Assembly (NCBI GenBank): GCA_937876385.1
Contig: CALFHQ010000841.1
Coordinates: forward strand, 1-26,534
Direction of reading: 5' to 3'
Length of the DNA stretch: 26,534 nucleotides
From: an uncultured Pseudomonadota bacterium
GTDB lineage: Bacteria > Myxococcota_A > UBA9042 > CAIXZC01
Both the position numbers and the translations under genes were made by a program. Every line of letters begins with the position of its first letter. Within the stretch, counting starts at the first letter, position 1. The notes beneath the pieces were generated by a model that was not told where the DNA came from, ran no database searches, and saw only the letters and a list, made by a program, of their open reading frames with translations. Shown piece after piece: positions 1-7,287 of this stretch.

Positions 1-236
1 GCCATGTGAACAACGATCTGAGCTTCCTGGACAGCGGCCTCGACGGCCTTTTCGTCTAAGACATCCCCCTTGATGACCTTGACGTTGGGATGGGACTCCA
101 GTCCACTCCCTTCGAGGGCATTTCGGGTGAAGTTGTCAAAGAGGACGACCTCGTTGTGGTCCGCCAGCCGCTGCGCCAGCGAAGAGCCGATAAAACCGGC
201 GCCACCGGTGATGAGGATCTTCTTGGATTGAATCAT
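1..236 (-). CDS. NAD-dependent epimerase/dehydratase, N-terminal part (cut by window edge)
   Basis: The first 78 or so residues of a short-chain dehydrogenase-type sugar-nucleotide epimerase or dehydratase are visible; the rest lies outside the window. The protein opens with a Rossmann strand and the nucleotide-binding loop GGAGFIG (residues 11-17). An acidic residue follows strand 2 (VVLFDN), which suits NAD(H) binding, and then come VKVIKGDV and IVVHMA, both typical of the extended SDR family. These enzymes interconvert or dehydrate nucleotide sugars in the cytoplasm for surface polysaccharides. The ATG follows the TGA of the upstream gene by one base, and AAAGGAG lies five bases before it, so the two genes are probably cotranscribed and coupled. 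The substrate cannot be told, because the catalytic YxxxK is not in the window. Confidence 0.9.
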   Translation of the reverse strand, partial: MIQSKKILITGGAGFIGSSLAQRLADHNEVVLFDNFTRNALEGSGLESHPNVKVIKGDVLDEKAVEAAVQEAQIVVHM

Positions 237-237
237 G

Positions 238-1155
238 TCACTCCTTTTGAAAGCCTGCCTTGGAGTCAAGTCGGGGCCCAAGGAGCTGGTACAAGTGAAT
301 TGAAATATAGGGAAAATCCTCTTTCCAGGACTTCTCTTCTGCTTCGAGGGTGTCTGCCAACCGACTGTGACCGTAAGTCCTGGCCAGGTTGCGCATCTCG
401 GAACGATCCTGCTCGGAGGAATGGTAGTACGTCGAATAGAACTGCTTTAACGCCTGCTCCTTGGAGCCTCTCGTCCACATCGTCCCAGTGGCGAAGTGCG
501 TTCCCACCCGGGAATTGGGGAGGGTGGTTGCAAGGGAGAAGTAGTCCAACGCTTCCTTCTTCTTGAGCTGCTTGGTCTCCTCGTCCAGCCCTCGGTACTC
601 GAAGAAAAGGTTGAAGCCGACATCGTAATAGAGCTCCCAGGAGTCGGGGCAGTAGTGGATCCCCGTCTTTCCAAAGTAGATGCTCTTGTCCACGATGTCG
701 TCGGTGATGAGCTGGGCATACTTCACCACCTGGGAAGCCCAAAGGTAGACCCGAGGGTTGAAGGGAAAGAGCCCGTCCACCCACTCCGTACCGTCTGAGC
801 CATCACACAGCTCCGGGGGAATGGGGACTCGAACTCCCTTGGAATTTCGGCAGTATCCGATGATGGCGCCGACGTAGTTGTCGAGCCAAACGTACTTTCG
901 ATCGAAAGACAGGTGCGTCGCAAAGTGGTTGTTTGCCTGCATGAAGATCATGTCGGCCAGGAAGGCCTTGTAGCCTAAGGACAGCACCTGCAAAACTTCG
1001 TTTGGAGGCAGGTACGTGGTCTCCGCCAGGCGGTAATCCCAACGTCGAGCCTCGTCCATCTTCAGATCAAGCCGAACCTGCTGGCTGTAGAAGGCAGCCA
1101 TCAGAAAGAGGAACGACACGATCAGCAACGCTACTCTTTTCTCCCAAGAATGCAT
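238..1155 (-). CDS. Membrane-anchored helical (TPR-like) protein of unknown function
   Basis: A 305-residue protein. The ATG at 1155 is chosen because GAGGG lies five bases before it; an in-frame GTG at 1167 has no ribosome site. Residues about 7-25 form one hydrophobic segment (ALLIVSFLFLMAAFY) followed by a charged stretch, so it is probably an inner-membrane anchor with the rest in the periplasm. The segment LPPNEVLQVLSLGYKAFLAD resembles the start of poorly characterised deltaproteobacterial proteins that continue with helical, TPR-like repeats. The C-terminal half (LYYDVGFNLFFEY, then EALDYFSLAT, then QALKQFYSTYY) has the look of paired amphipathic helices. It sits one base before a sugar epimerase gene, so a role in envelope or polysaccharide assembly is possible but only inferred. 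I do not recognise a named family. Confidence 0.85.
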   Translation of the reverse strand: MHSWEKRVALLIVSFLFLMAAFYSQQVRLDLKMDEARRWDYRLAETTYLPPNEVLQVLSLGYKAFLADMIFMQANNHFATHLSFDRKYVWLDNYVGAIIGYCRNSKGVRVPIPPELCDGSDGTEWVDGLFPFNPRVYLWASQVVKYAQLITDDIVDKSIYFGKTGIHYCPDSWELYYDVGFNLFFEYRGLDEETKQLKKKEALDYFSLATTLPNSRVGTHFATGTMWTRGSKEQALKQFYSTYYHSSEQDRSEMRNLARTYGHSRLADTLEAEEKSWKEDFPYISIHLYQLLGPRLDSKAGFQKE

Positions 1156-1182
1156 CAAAACCCTCACCGCACGGTGGCCCGG

Positions 1183-1191
1183 ATTCTAGCA
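1183..1191 (-). promoter_or_regulatory. Candidate extended -10 promoter for the membrane-protein/epimerase operon
   Basis: On the minus strand the motif TGC-TAGAAT (five of six matches to TATAAT, with an extended -10 TG) lies about 28 bases before the ATG at 1155. It predicts a start of transcription near 1176 and a leader of about 20 nt. The -35 region is only a T-run (1206-1211), which is acceptable for extended -10 promoters. Confidence 0.5.
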
Positions 1192-1426
1192 CAAGACTTG
1201 CCCCGAAAAAAAGGACGAATTGGGCTGCAAGCCCGGTGAACCGTGGGTTTTGAGCTTTGAGTTCCCCGAGAGTTCAGAGAAATCGGCCGCCCATCCATGG
1301 ACTCGGGGGGGGAAGCGCGGGACGGAGAGCATCGCTCCAGACGAGCGGACTGATTCCGCACACAGTTACTTGACCGGGGTAGGAGCGTTTTTTGCGCATG
1401 GTGAAGCTAGAGAAAGTCCCTTCTTC

Positions 1427-1455
1427 TTGACCCCTGACTCCCCTTTTCGTACTCT
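1427..1455 (+). promoter_or_regulatory. Weak candidate promoter for the lectin lipoprotein
   Basis: TTGACC (1427-1432), a 17-base spacer and TACTCT (1450-1455) lie upstream of the TTG start at 1483. The -35 matches four of six and the -10 three of six. It would give a leader of about 20 nt. Confidence 0.28.
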
Positions 1456-1482
1456 TCTGGTGCGCAAGTATGGGGGTGAACT

Positions 1483-2697
1483 TTGTCTAAGAGGTTGTTG
1501 ATCCTATTGGGGTTTCTTCTGACCGTCAGTAGCTGCGGCGGATCCGAGAACTCCAACAGCGTTCCCACCATCGAGTTTGATGTGGACACGAAGAATCTCA
1601 CCCCTCCAAAAGACTCCCAAGGCCAGGAAGACAGCCGGCTTGACGGCGAAGAGGGTGGAAAGGACGTTCTTGGTGACGGATTGGACGACCTGGGAGATCT
1701 CGACTCAGCGGGCGCCGATATCGAAGCCGATGGCGTGGACATCGAGTTGGACCTTCCCATTGACCTGCCGGTCATTTGTGAAGCGGGGGAGGTTGCCTGT
1801 GACAAGGGCAGTGTGGTCTCGTGCACTGCCGACGGCACTGTCTTCCAGGTAGTGGATGACTGCGACGACCAGAACGATTGCACCGACGACTGGTGCTATG
1901 AAGGCGCCTGCACCCACGAAATCAACAACCCCAACTGCTGCCAACCTTCGTGCGACATTGGAGAGATGTGCGTGGAAGGGGAATGTGTCTGCGCCCCGTT
2001 GTGTCTGGGCAAGAACTGTGGGCCCAACGGCTGCGGCGGAGACTGCGGCGAATGCGACGAGGGCTACGAGTGCAGCTCGCAAGGAGTCTGCACCTGCATC
2101 CCCGTGTGCGAGGGACTGATCTGCGGGGACGATAGCTGCGGCGGTTCTTGCGGGGAATGTGCCGAGCACCACGAATGCGTCGAAGGAGCTTGCGTTTGCG
2201 TTCCCGATTGCGAGGGAAAGAACTGCGGCACCGACGGTTGCGGTGGCATTTGTGGAACCTGCGAAGGGGTCATGGAGTGTAGCGCCGGAACCTGTCAGTT
2301 CCTATGCAGCGGGTGCCCCCAACTCAACGGCTGCCAGCGGGTGCTGTACGGAAGTCACGCTTACTATCTTTGCTCAGAGGCCCGGAAGTGGGACAAGGCA
2401 GAGAGCTTCTGCAAGGACTCCGGCACCTACTTCGTCACGATGAACGATCAAGGGGAGAACGACTTCCTCAAGAGCCAGATTTCCGGAACCATGTGGATTG
2501 GCCTGTGGCAGAATTGGCTGGGAGAATGGAAGTGGTCCAACGATGAGGGGGTGAATTTCACTTTCTGGGACGATGGGCAACCCGACAACGGCGGCTTCTT
2601 GGGGGGAGAAGATTGCACACAGCTCAAAGCCAACGGTCGTTGGAATGACGATCAGTGCAAGGGGAGCTTCCCCTTCATCTGCGAATTCAACCCATGA
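1483..2697 (+). CDS. Surface lipoprotein with cysteine-rich stalk and C-type lectin domain
   Basis: 404 residues, started at TTG with GGGGGTG six bases upstream. Residues 1-18 form a lipoprotein signal peptide ending in VSSC (lipid-bearing Cys18). Residues 19-95 are an acidic low-complexity linker. Residues 99-165 hold a Cys-rich segment with the DDQNDCTDDWC pattern seen in myxobacterial surface proteins. Residues 170-271 are three Cys repeats. Residues 284-402 form a C-type lectin domain: WIGL (338-341), QPDN (366-369), Glu376, WND (387-389) and a closing Cys pair. In animal lectins QPD is the galactose-type calcium-site motif, compared with EPN for mannose, so a galactose-type ligand is predicted by analogy only. 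The protein would sit on the outer membrane or cell surface. Its stop overlaps the next start (ATGA), so it is probably coexpressed with the 191-residue membrane protein. Confidence 0.9.
   Translation: MSKRLLILLGFLLTVSSCGGSENSNSVPTIEFDVDTKNLTPPKDSQGQEDSRLDGEEGGKDVLGDGLDDLGDLDSAGADIEADGVDIELDLPIDLPVICEAGEVACDKGSVVSCTADGTVFQVVDDCDDQNDCTDDWCYEGACTHEINNPNCCQPSCDIGEMCVEGECVCAPLCLGKNCGPNGCGGDCGECDEGYECSSQGVCTCIPVCEGLICGDDSCGGSCGECAEHHECVEGACVCVPDCEGKNCGTDGCGGICGTCEGVMECSAGTCQFLCSGCPQLNGCQRVLYGSHAYYLCSEARKWDKAESFCKDSGTYFVTMNDQGENDFLKSQISGTMWIGLWQNWLGEWKWSNDEGVNFTFWDDGQPDNGGFLGGEDCTQLKANGRWNDDQCKGSFPFICEFNP
1990..2295 (+). repeat. Three tandem cysteine-rich repeats within the lectin lipoprotein
   Basis: Repeat units begin at codons 170, 205 and 239 (periods of 35 and 34 residues). 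Each follows the plan C-x3-C-x4-C-x4-C-GG-x-C-G-x-C-x5-C-x4-C. The spacing of the cysteines is nearly invariant while the residues between them vary, which is typical of a rigid disulfide-bonded stalk. The coding DNA is similar between units but not identical. Confidence 0.85.
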
Positions 2698-3269
2698 GCC
2701 AACCCGACAAATCCCAGGTCGCCCGCTTTAACGATCGAGTCTTTACCATCGCCCTGGCCCTTGTCGTGGCAGCGCTGTCTGCAGGCATCTGTTTGGCCTT
2801 CGGCCCGTTCCCGGTCTGGATTCAGGGGGAGAAGACTCACTTTGTCGCCGGTGCGATGTATATGGTTCCTCTAGCCCTTCCATTTGGAATCCTCATGGCG
2901 GAGGCTCTGATTGATTTTCACCGTTTTCGATTTTCCGGGGCGGGGCTGATCTCGTCTGTTGCGCTCCTGTTCGTGAGCGCCATATCCATCTTCAAGCTAC
3001 TGGAATACCTTGATGTTTCCGGGCACACGCTGATATTGGGGTACTTCATCTTGCACGAGGTTGTGGAAAACCGGAGGGGTCGAGGGTGGAAACTCCTCGT
3101 GGGCTCTCTGGTCCTCCTCCTCACTGCCTGGTTCAAGCTGATAGTCTGGAAAGATCCTCAAAGCCTGCTGCTGGGCCTGGGCATGGGACTTCTCCTTTTT
3201 GGATTGGAGCGCTTCTTGAGGCGGTGGTCCAAGGATCCCAGAGCCTGGTACCCCTCCATTCAGTCCTGA
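2694..3269 (+). CDS. Integral membrane protein of unknown function, coupled to the lectin gene
   Basis: 191 residues from the ATG that overlaps the lectin stop (ATGA). A longer GTG start at 2655 would lie inside the lectin domain and is less likely. After a short hydrophilic N-terminus there are about six hydrophobic segments: VFTIALALVVAALSAGICL, then FVAGAMYMVPLALPFGILM, LISSVALLFVSAISIF, TLILGYFILHEVV, LLVGSLVLLLTAWF and LLLGLGMGLLLFGL. Short polar loops join them, and the C-terminus is Arg-rich (ERFLRRWSKD). I do not recognise a family or catalytic motif. Overlap with the lectin gene suggests a joint envelope role. It converges on nagZ with only 16 bases between stops. Confidence 0.8.
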   Translation: MSQPDKSQVARFNDRVFTIALALVVAALSAGICLAFGPFPVWIQGEKTHFVAGAMYMVPLALPFGILMAEALIDFHRFRFSGAGLISSVALLFVSAISIFKLLEYLDVSGHTLILGYFILHEVVENRRGRGWKLLVGSLVLLLTAWFKLIVWKDPQSLLLGLGMGLLLFGLERFLRRWSKDPRAWYPSIQS

Positions 3270-3285
3270 CGGCCCGCTTGTTCCA

Positions 3286-4353
3286 TCAAATCGACGCCAT
3301 GGATGCGGCAAAGCGCTTGTGGTCTTCCATGGTGAGTGCTGCCAGGAGTTCCTCCGGGGTGCTGGCGGAGGTCACATGGGAGGCGTGGCGTTTCAAATTC
3401 ATGATCCGGGCGTGGGCTTCAAGAATGCGCTCTTCTTTCAAGATTCCACCATCCAGGGCCTTGTAAATGGTCTCGATGGCTCGCACCTGGACCTCCTGGG
3501 AATGGCAGAACATCAACTGATCCACCCCGGCCTGGAGGGCAAGCAACACCCGCTCCTCCAGCGGAATTCCTCTCGCCCCGTCCATTTCGTAGTCATCTGA
3601 AACCACCACCCCCTGGAATCCCAGCTTCTTGCGCAAGATTCCATCTACCACGGCCTTCGACAGGCTCGCCGGGAGGGTGGGATCGATGTGTTCCATCAGC
3701 AGGTGCCCCACCATGATGCTGCGCACACCTCCTTGAATGACGTGGCGGAAGGGAACCCACTCCCTCTCCTCCAACACCTTCCGTTCCGTGCCCACTCGGG
3801 GGAGCACTTTGTGGCTGTCGTCTCGAGTGTCTCCATGCCCTGGAAAGTGCTTGGCGCACCCCACAACTCCCGCTTCTTGAAGTCCCTGCAATGCGGCCAT
3901 GGCCAGGGTGGCTACCTCGTGGGGATCGTTACTGTAGGCTCGGTCGCCGATGACTCGGTTGTTGGGATTGGTCCACACGTCCACCACCGGAGCAAAGCAG
4001 TAGTTGAAACCCAACGCCGCAAGCTCCCACCCCTGGATCTCGGCCGCTTTCCTTACGATTTCGGGGGAGTGGTGGCGCCCCAGAACGCCTGCGGGAGGAA
4101 GCTGCGTCACGGGCTCTGGAAGTCGATTGACCCGCCCCCCTTCGTGATCGATGGAAAGGAGCAGTCCCGGTTGCTTCAAGGAGCGAATCAGTTCCCATAC
4201 CTGTTTGGGTTCCGAGACGTTCCTGGAAAAGAAGATAAGCCCCCCCACATGGTATTTGGTAATCATCTCTTTTAGTGGTTTGCTGACGTTTCGCCCCTGA
4301 AATCCCACGAGAAAGAGGGCGCCAATTTTCTTCTTCATTTCTTTGGAAGGCAT
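3286..4353 (-). CDS. nagZ: Beta-N-acetylhexosaminidase NagZ (glycoside hydrolase family 3)
   Basis: 355 residues, the usual length of single-domain NagZ. The enzyme removes N-acetylglucosamine from GlcNAc-anhydromuramyl peptides during cell-wall recycling. The substrate-site motif DHEGGRV is at residues 69-75. The family signature KHFPGHGDT occupies 168-176 and is followed by DSH (179-181), which holds the Asp-His catalytic dyad. The probable nucleophile is Asp253 in VVVSDDYEM. There is no signal peptide, so it should be cytoplasmic. It starts four bases after the stop of the DppC-type permease, making it the last gene of the FHA-permease operon. That placement links it to imported peptides or murein fragments, which is an inference from context. 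I am confident of the family; the murein role follows from characterised members. Confidence 0.93.
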   Translation of the reverse strand: MPSKEMKKKIGALFLVGFQGRNVSKPLKEMITKYHVGGLIFFSRNVSEPKQVWELIRSLKQPGLLLSIDHEGGRVNRLPEPVTQLPPAGVLGRHHSPEIVRKAAEIQGWELAALGFNYCFAPVVDVWTNPNNRVIGDRAYSNDPHEVATLAMAALQGLQEAGVVGCAKHFPGHGDTRDDSHKVLPRVGTERKVLEEREWVPFRHVIQGGVRSIMVGHLLMEHIDPTLPASLSKAVVDGILRKKLGFQGVVVSDDYEMDGARGIPLEERVLLALQAGVDQLMFCHSQEVQVRAIETIYKALDGGILKEERILEAHARIMNLKRHASHVTSASTPEELLAALTMEDHKRFAASMASI

Positions 4354-4357
4354 GCAA

Positions 4358-5185
4358 TCAACCTCGTGTGATGGGGTCGGGCTGGGCCATATGGTCTCGG
4401 AGACGATCCCCCAAGATATTGAAGGACAAGACAGCCAGAAAGATGACCAATCCCGAGAAAGTCGCCACGTAGGGGGAGCAGATAAACAGGGCCGCCCCTT
4501 CGCTCAACATGCTTCCCCAGGAGGGCATATCCTGGGGGCCCAGGCCGATGAAGCTCAGGCTTGATTCCGCCAGAATGGCCGCACCCACGGCAAAGGAGAG
4601 TTGAACCAGAACGATGCCGACGATGTTGGGGAGGATGTGCACCACCAAAATCCGAGGAATTCCGGCGCCGGAGGTGATGGCGAACTTCACATAGTCCTTC
4701 TCTCGTTCCTGGAGCACCTGTCCTCGAACCAATCGTGCCCATCCGGCCCAGGCCGTGGCTGAAAGGGCCAGCATCACGTTGAAAATGGACGGACTTTGGG
4801 TGATGAACACCAGGAGAATGGCCAGGAGGATCCCGGGAAAGGCAAAGACCACCTCCGACACTCCCATGATGAGGCTATCCACCCACCCACGAGCCCAGCC
4901 GGAGAAGAGTCCCAGAGGAACCCCGATGAGCATAGACGCCAAGGTCGCCCCAAAGCCCACCAACAGGGCCACTCGAGCCCCGTAGAGCAAGAGAGTCAAG
5001 ATGTCTCGTCCTTGCTCATCAGTTCCCAGGAGGTGCCCCGACTCCGGTGGAGCCAGCAGGCGTTCTTCGTCTCGTTCTTCGGGGGTGTAAGGAGCCAGAA
5101 GGGGGGCCGCCACCCCGGCAATGATCAGGCTGACCACATAGCACGCAGCAAAGCCGACGAGAATCTGTCGAAACCCCAGCTTCAT
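4358..5185 (-). CDS. Peptide/nickel-type ABC transporter permease, DppC/OppC family
   Basis: 275 residues. The N-terminal membrane segment is followed by the family signature HLLGTDEQGRD (51-61), then by a BPD_transp_1 domain with about five more membrane segments. The cytoplasmic EAA-type loop that contacts the ATPase is at about 169-187 (AITSGAGIPRILVVH). It ends with a hydrophobic helix and a short polar tail. With its DppB-type partner it would form the inner-membrane channel for di- or oligopeptides or a related solute. Its ATG overlaps the partner's stop (ATGA) and GGGGAGG precedes it by six bases. The ATPase subunits usually found next to these genes are not in the window, so energising proteins must be encoded elsewhere. 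The substrate is unproven. Confidence 0.93.
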   Translation of the reverse strand: MKLGFRQILVGFAACYVVSLIIAGVAAPLLAPYTPEERDEERLLAPPESGHLLGTDEQGRDILTLLLYGARVALLVGFGATLASMLIGVPLGLFSGWARGWVDSLIMGVSEVVFAFPGILLAILLVFITQSPSIFNVMLALSATAWAGWARLVRGQVLQEREKDYVKFAITSGAGIPRILVVHILPNIVGIVLVQLSFAVGAAILAESSLSFIGLGPQDMPSWGSMLSEGAALFICSPYVATFSGLVIFLAVLSFNILGDRLRDHMAQPDPITRG

Positions 5186-6165
5186 GGTCGCCTCCCCGCC
5201 GCGAAGGTGTGTGCAATTCTGGGGTCTACGGCCATGTACAGGAGGTCCACCACGAGGTTCACCCCCACATAGATCAGGCCGATGAAGAGGGCGGTTCCCT
5301 GAACGATGGCGTAGTCTCTAGAGGCGATGCCTTGCAGCAGCAGAGTTCCAATTCCGGGACGTGCGAACACTTTCTCTGTGATAATTGCCCCGGAGAGCAA
5401 CGCTGCAAACTGCATCCCAAGCACCGTCACCACGGGGATCATCGCATTTCTCAAGACGTGGCGCAGGATGATTCGCCGGGCAGGCAACCCTCGAGAGCGT
5501 GCTGCCAGGACGTAGGGCTGCTGGAGAACGTCCAGGACGCTGCTTCGAACCATGCGGGTGAGCTTAGCAGACAGGGCCAACCCCAGGACGAAGGCGGGGA
5601 GCACGAGCGTGGAGAACCCCTGGACCCCGGCTCCAGGGTCGGGGACCACCTTCCACACCACCGCAAAAAGGTAAATGAGCAGAGGCCCCAACCAGAATCC
5701 GGGCATGGCGATTCCCAGGAGAGTAACCATGAGAGAGGCGTGGTCGAGGGGGCCGTTTCTCCTCATCGCAGCAAGAAGCCCCAACGGAATGGCAAAGAGG
5801 GCCGCAAGAAGAACCGACGTGAGGGCAAGCTCCAGGGTAAATGGAAATACCTCGGCGATGAGGCTGGAGACCGTGGCATCCTTGTGAACTCTGGAATAGG
5901 GGCGTCCCAAACTGCCATCGAAGACATCCCCCAGATACCGTCCAAACTGCTCATGAAGAGGAAGGGTCAGCCCCATCTGTTGCCGCAGCCGCGCCAGCTC
6001 CTCGGGGGGAGCTTGTTCTCCCAGGATGGACACGGCGGGATCTCCTGGGACTGCTCGAACCACCACAAAGACCAGGGTCAATACTCCCATAAGAACCATC
6101 GCTGTGCGAATGAGCTTGCGAGCCACTGCGACGAGGAAGACCTGCATTTTTTCGGGAACGCGCAT
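5182..6165 (-). CDS. Peptide/nickel-type ABC transporter permease, DppB/OppB family
   Basis: 327 residues from the ATG at 6165. A TTG at 6177 overlapping the FHA stop would add four residues and cannot be excluded. The layout is that of DppB/OppB: a first membrane helix, the conserved VRAVPGDPA (about 36-45), a periplasmic region with ELARLRQQMGL and YLGDVFDGSLGRPY, then five membrane segments. The EAA loop is at about 221-240 (AARSRGLPARRIILRH). The C-terminal VDPRIA is also typical. It pairs with the DppC-type permease, whose start overlaps this stop by four bases. It follows the FHA gene by eight bases, so all four genes down to nagZ look like one transcript. Confidence 0.93.
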   Translation of the reverse strand: MRVPEKMQVFLVAVARKLIRTAMVLMGVLTLVFVVVRAVPGDPAVSILGEQAPPEELARLRQQMGLTLPLHEQFGRYLGDVFDGSLGRPYSRVHKDATVSSLIAEVFPFTLELALTSVLLAALFAIPLGLLAAMRRNGPLDHASLMVTLLGIAMPGFWLGPLLIYLFAVVWKVVPDPGAGVQGFSTLVLPAFVLGLALSAKLTRMVRSSVLDVLQQPYVLAARSRGLPARRIILRHVLRNAMIPVVTVLGMQFAALLSGAIITEKVFARPGIGTLLLQGIASRDYAIVQGTALFIGLIYVGVNLVVDLLYMAVDPRIAHTFAAGRRP

Positions 6166-6173
6166 GGCGAGGA

Positions 6174-6674
6174 TCAACTTCCCGCGTCATTCAGAAAGAA
6201 GAGTAGCAGCAGGAGCAGGAGAACCCCTCCGCTCAGAAGGAGGAGCAGGCGGGTGGTCCGCTTGTTTCCCAGCGACCCATCGATGATTCGGGTCTTGCGG
6301 GTGGAGCGCATGGTTGCCTTGGACACAGTGTCGAACGTACTCAGCTTGCGGGTCTCGAGTTGGTCGCTTCCCCCTCGCAGAGTCTCGTCGAAGACTTCCC
6401 CATTCCACATTCCAACGGAGAAGCGGTCATCTGGAGAGAGAACGGCTGGGCGGTCCAAAGATTGGTTGTTGACGGAGGTTCCATAGCGACTTTGGGCCTC
6501 TTCCAGGACAGCGACACCTTCCTGGGCATCAAAGGAGATGACGCACTGGTGTCTCGACACGGTCTGATCCGCTATGATCAAATCGTTATCCGGGGCACGC
6601 CCGATGGAGACCGTTCCGTTCCCCAAATCGCGCTCAATGACCTGCCCCTCCGGCCCCGTGAGCCGCAGCTTCAT
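6174..6674 (-). CDS. FHA-domain protein with C-terminal membrane anchor
   Basis: 166 residues. The N-terminal half is a forkhead-associated fold: VSIGRAPDNDL (Gly25-Arg26), then the phosphothreonine-binding TVSRH (Ser40, Arg41, His42) and YGTSVNN (Asn69/Asn70 in place of the more usual NG). FHA domains bind phosphothreonine peptides made by Ser/Thr kinases. A linker rich in Ser and Thr (residues 100-135) follows. A very hydrophobic segment of leucines (about 141-161) then ends in a short tail, so the FHA domain should face the cytoplasm as a tail-anchored protein. AGGGGGA precedes the ATG. It is the first gene of an operon with two peptide-transporter permeases and nagZ, which suggests phosphorylation-dependent control of the transporter, an inference only. 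No kinase is seen in the window. Confidence 0.9.
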   Translation of the reverse strand: MKLRLTGPEGQVIERDLGNGTVSIGRAPDNDLIIADQTVSRHQCVISFDAQEGVAVLEEAQSRYGTSVNNQSLDRPAVLSPDDRFSVGMWNGEVFDETLRGGSDQLETRKLSTFDTVSKATMRSTRKTRIIDGSLGNKRTTRLLLLLSGGVLLLLLLLFFLNDAGS

Positions 6675-6705
6675 CGCTTGTCCCCCTTAAAACCGTTCGT
6701 GCCTT

Positions 6706-6735
6706 TTTCTACCACAGCAACACAATTGTTTTCAA
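6706..6735 (-). promoter_or_regulatory. Candidate sigma70-type promoter for the FHA-permease-nagZ operon
   Basis: On the minus strand TTGAAA (6735-6730, five of six), an 18-base spacer and TAGAAA (6711-6706, four of six) lie in the 100-base gap before the FHA gene. Transcription would start near 6699, about 25 bases before the ATG at 6674. Its presence suggests the four-gene operon can be expressed apart from the upstream thioredoxin gene. Confidence 0.45.
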
Positions 6736-6774
6736 GAACCAACCCTGAGGAAGCAAGGGAGGGATGAAAAGAAG

Positions 6775-7287
6775 CTACGGAAGCCAGGGTTCGATGTCGC
6801 TCCAGCGAATATCCCCCACGACGTCCTCACGAATGTTCCCGTCGGGGTCAATGACGACCATGTAGGGGATGGTGGAGACGCCGTAAGCGTCATGGGCTCG
6901 GGAAATGTCTACGGTGACTTCGAGGGAAGTATTGCGCTCGGCCATGAAGGCTTTCAAGTCTTTGGGATCGTCTGCGGACACAACCAGCACCTTGAGACGA
7001 TCTCCCCCTTGGCGCTGAAGGTCCTCAACCACCGAGAGTTCTCTTCGACAGGAGGGACAGCCGGTGGAAAAGAAGTTCAAGAGGACGGTTTTTCCTTTGA
7101 GTTTTTCGAGGTTGTAATCCTTCCCATCCCAGATGGAACGAACCAGAAAATCGGGGGCCTTTGTGCCCTCCTCGAAGTTTCCGCCGTGTCGAATCAGGCC
7201 AAATCCCACCGCGGCCGCATAAAGCATGGCCAGCACCAGGACAACATCCAACCCTCGCTTCAATCCCGCATGTGCATCGAACTTCAT
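6775..7287 (-). CDS. TlpA/ResA-like membrane-anchored thioredoxin
   Basis: 170 residues with one N-terminal hydrophobic helix (about 13-31), so the enzyme domain should face the periplasm. APDFLVRSIWDGK starts a redoxin/AhpC-TSA-type fold. The active site is STGCPSC with Cys77 and Cys80, after the strand KTVLLNFF. The cis-proline segment VSTIPYMVVIDPDG is present. Such proteins reduce disulfides in exported proteins or in cytochrome c maturation. Electrons often come from DsbD or CcdA-type membrane proteins, and a DsbD-like gene lies elsewhere in this window (20797-22539). GAGGGAATTGA leads to the ATG. It sits between the solute-binding protein and the FHA operon with gaps of 151 and 100 bases, so cotranscription is possible but not certain. 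Confidence 0.9.
   Translation of the reverse strand: MKFDAHAGLKRGLDVVLVLAMLYAAAVGFGLIRHGGNFEEGTKAPDFLVRSIWDGKDYNLEKLKGKTVLLNFFSTGCPSCRRELSVVEDLQRQGGDRLKVLVVSADDPKDLKAFMAERNTSLEVTVDISRAHDAYGVSTIPYMVVIDPDGNIREDVVGDIRWSDIEPWLP

Larger units (their letters stand above)
1156..1482. other. Divergent intergenic region of 327 bases
   Basis: This gap separates two divergently transcribed genes. It holds the extended -10 promoter at its left end and a weaker plus-strand candidate at 1427-1455. Small open frames cross it but lack a ribosome site or recognisable product, and one overlaps the lectin start, so I do not call them. I see no RNA gene or repeat. A T-run at 1388-1393 is not preceded by a convincing hairpin. 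Confidence 0.6.

Noticed and set aside
1386..1399. T-run flanked by GCG as an intrinsic terminator
   Set aside because: The flanking bases can form only a three-pair stem around the T-run itself, and no hairpin precedes the run; both neighbours read away from it.
1220..1501. Small plus-strand open frame in the divergent gap
   Set aside because: It has no ribosome site, unremarkable composition, and overlaps the lectin start in another frame.
1990..2295. Cysteine repeats as a CRISPR-like or DNA-level repeat array
   Set aside because: The repeat is in the protein pattern (cysteine spacing); the DNA copies diverge and lie inside a coding frame.
5209..6486. A 425-codon plus-strand open frame across the permease and FHA genes
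   Set aside because: The translation is a low-complexity His/Gln/Arg-rich shadow of membrane-protein codons on the other strand.
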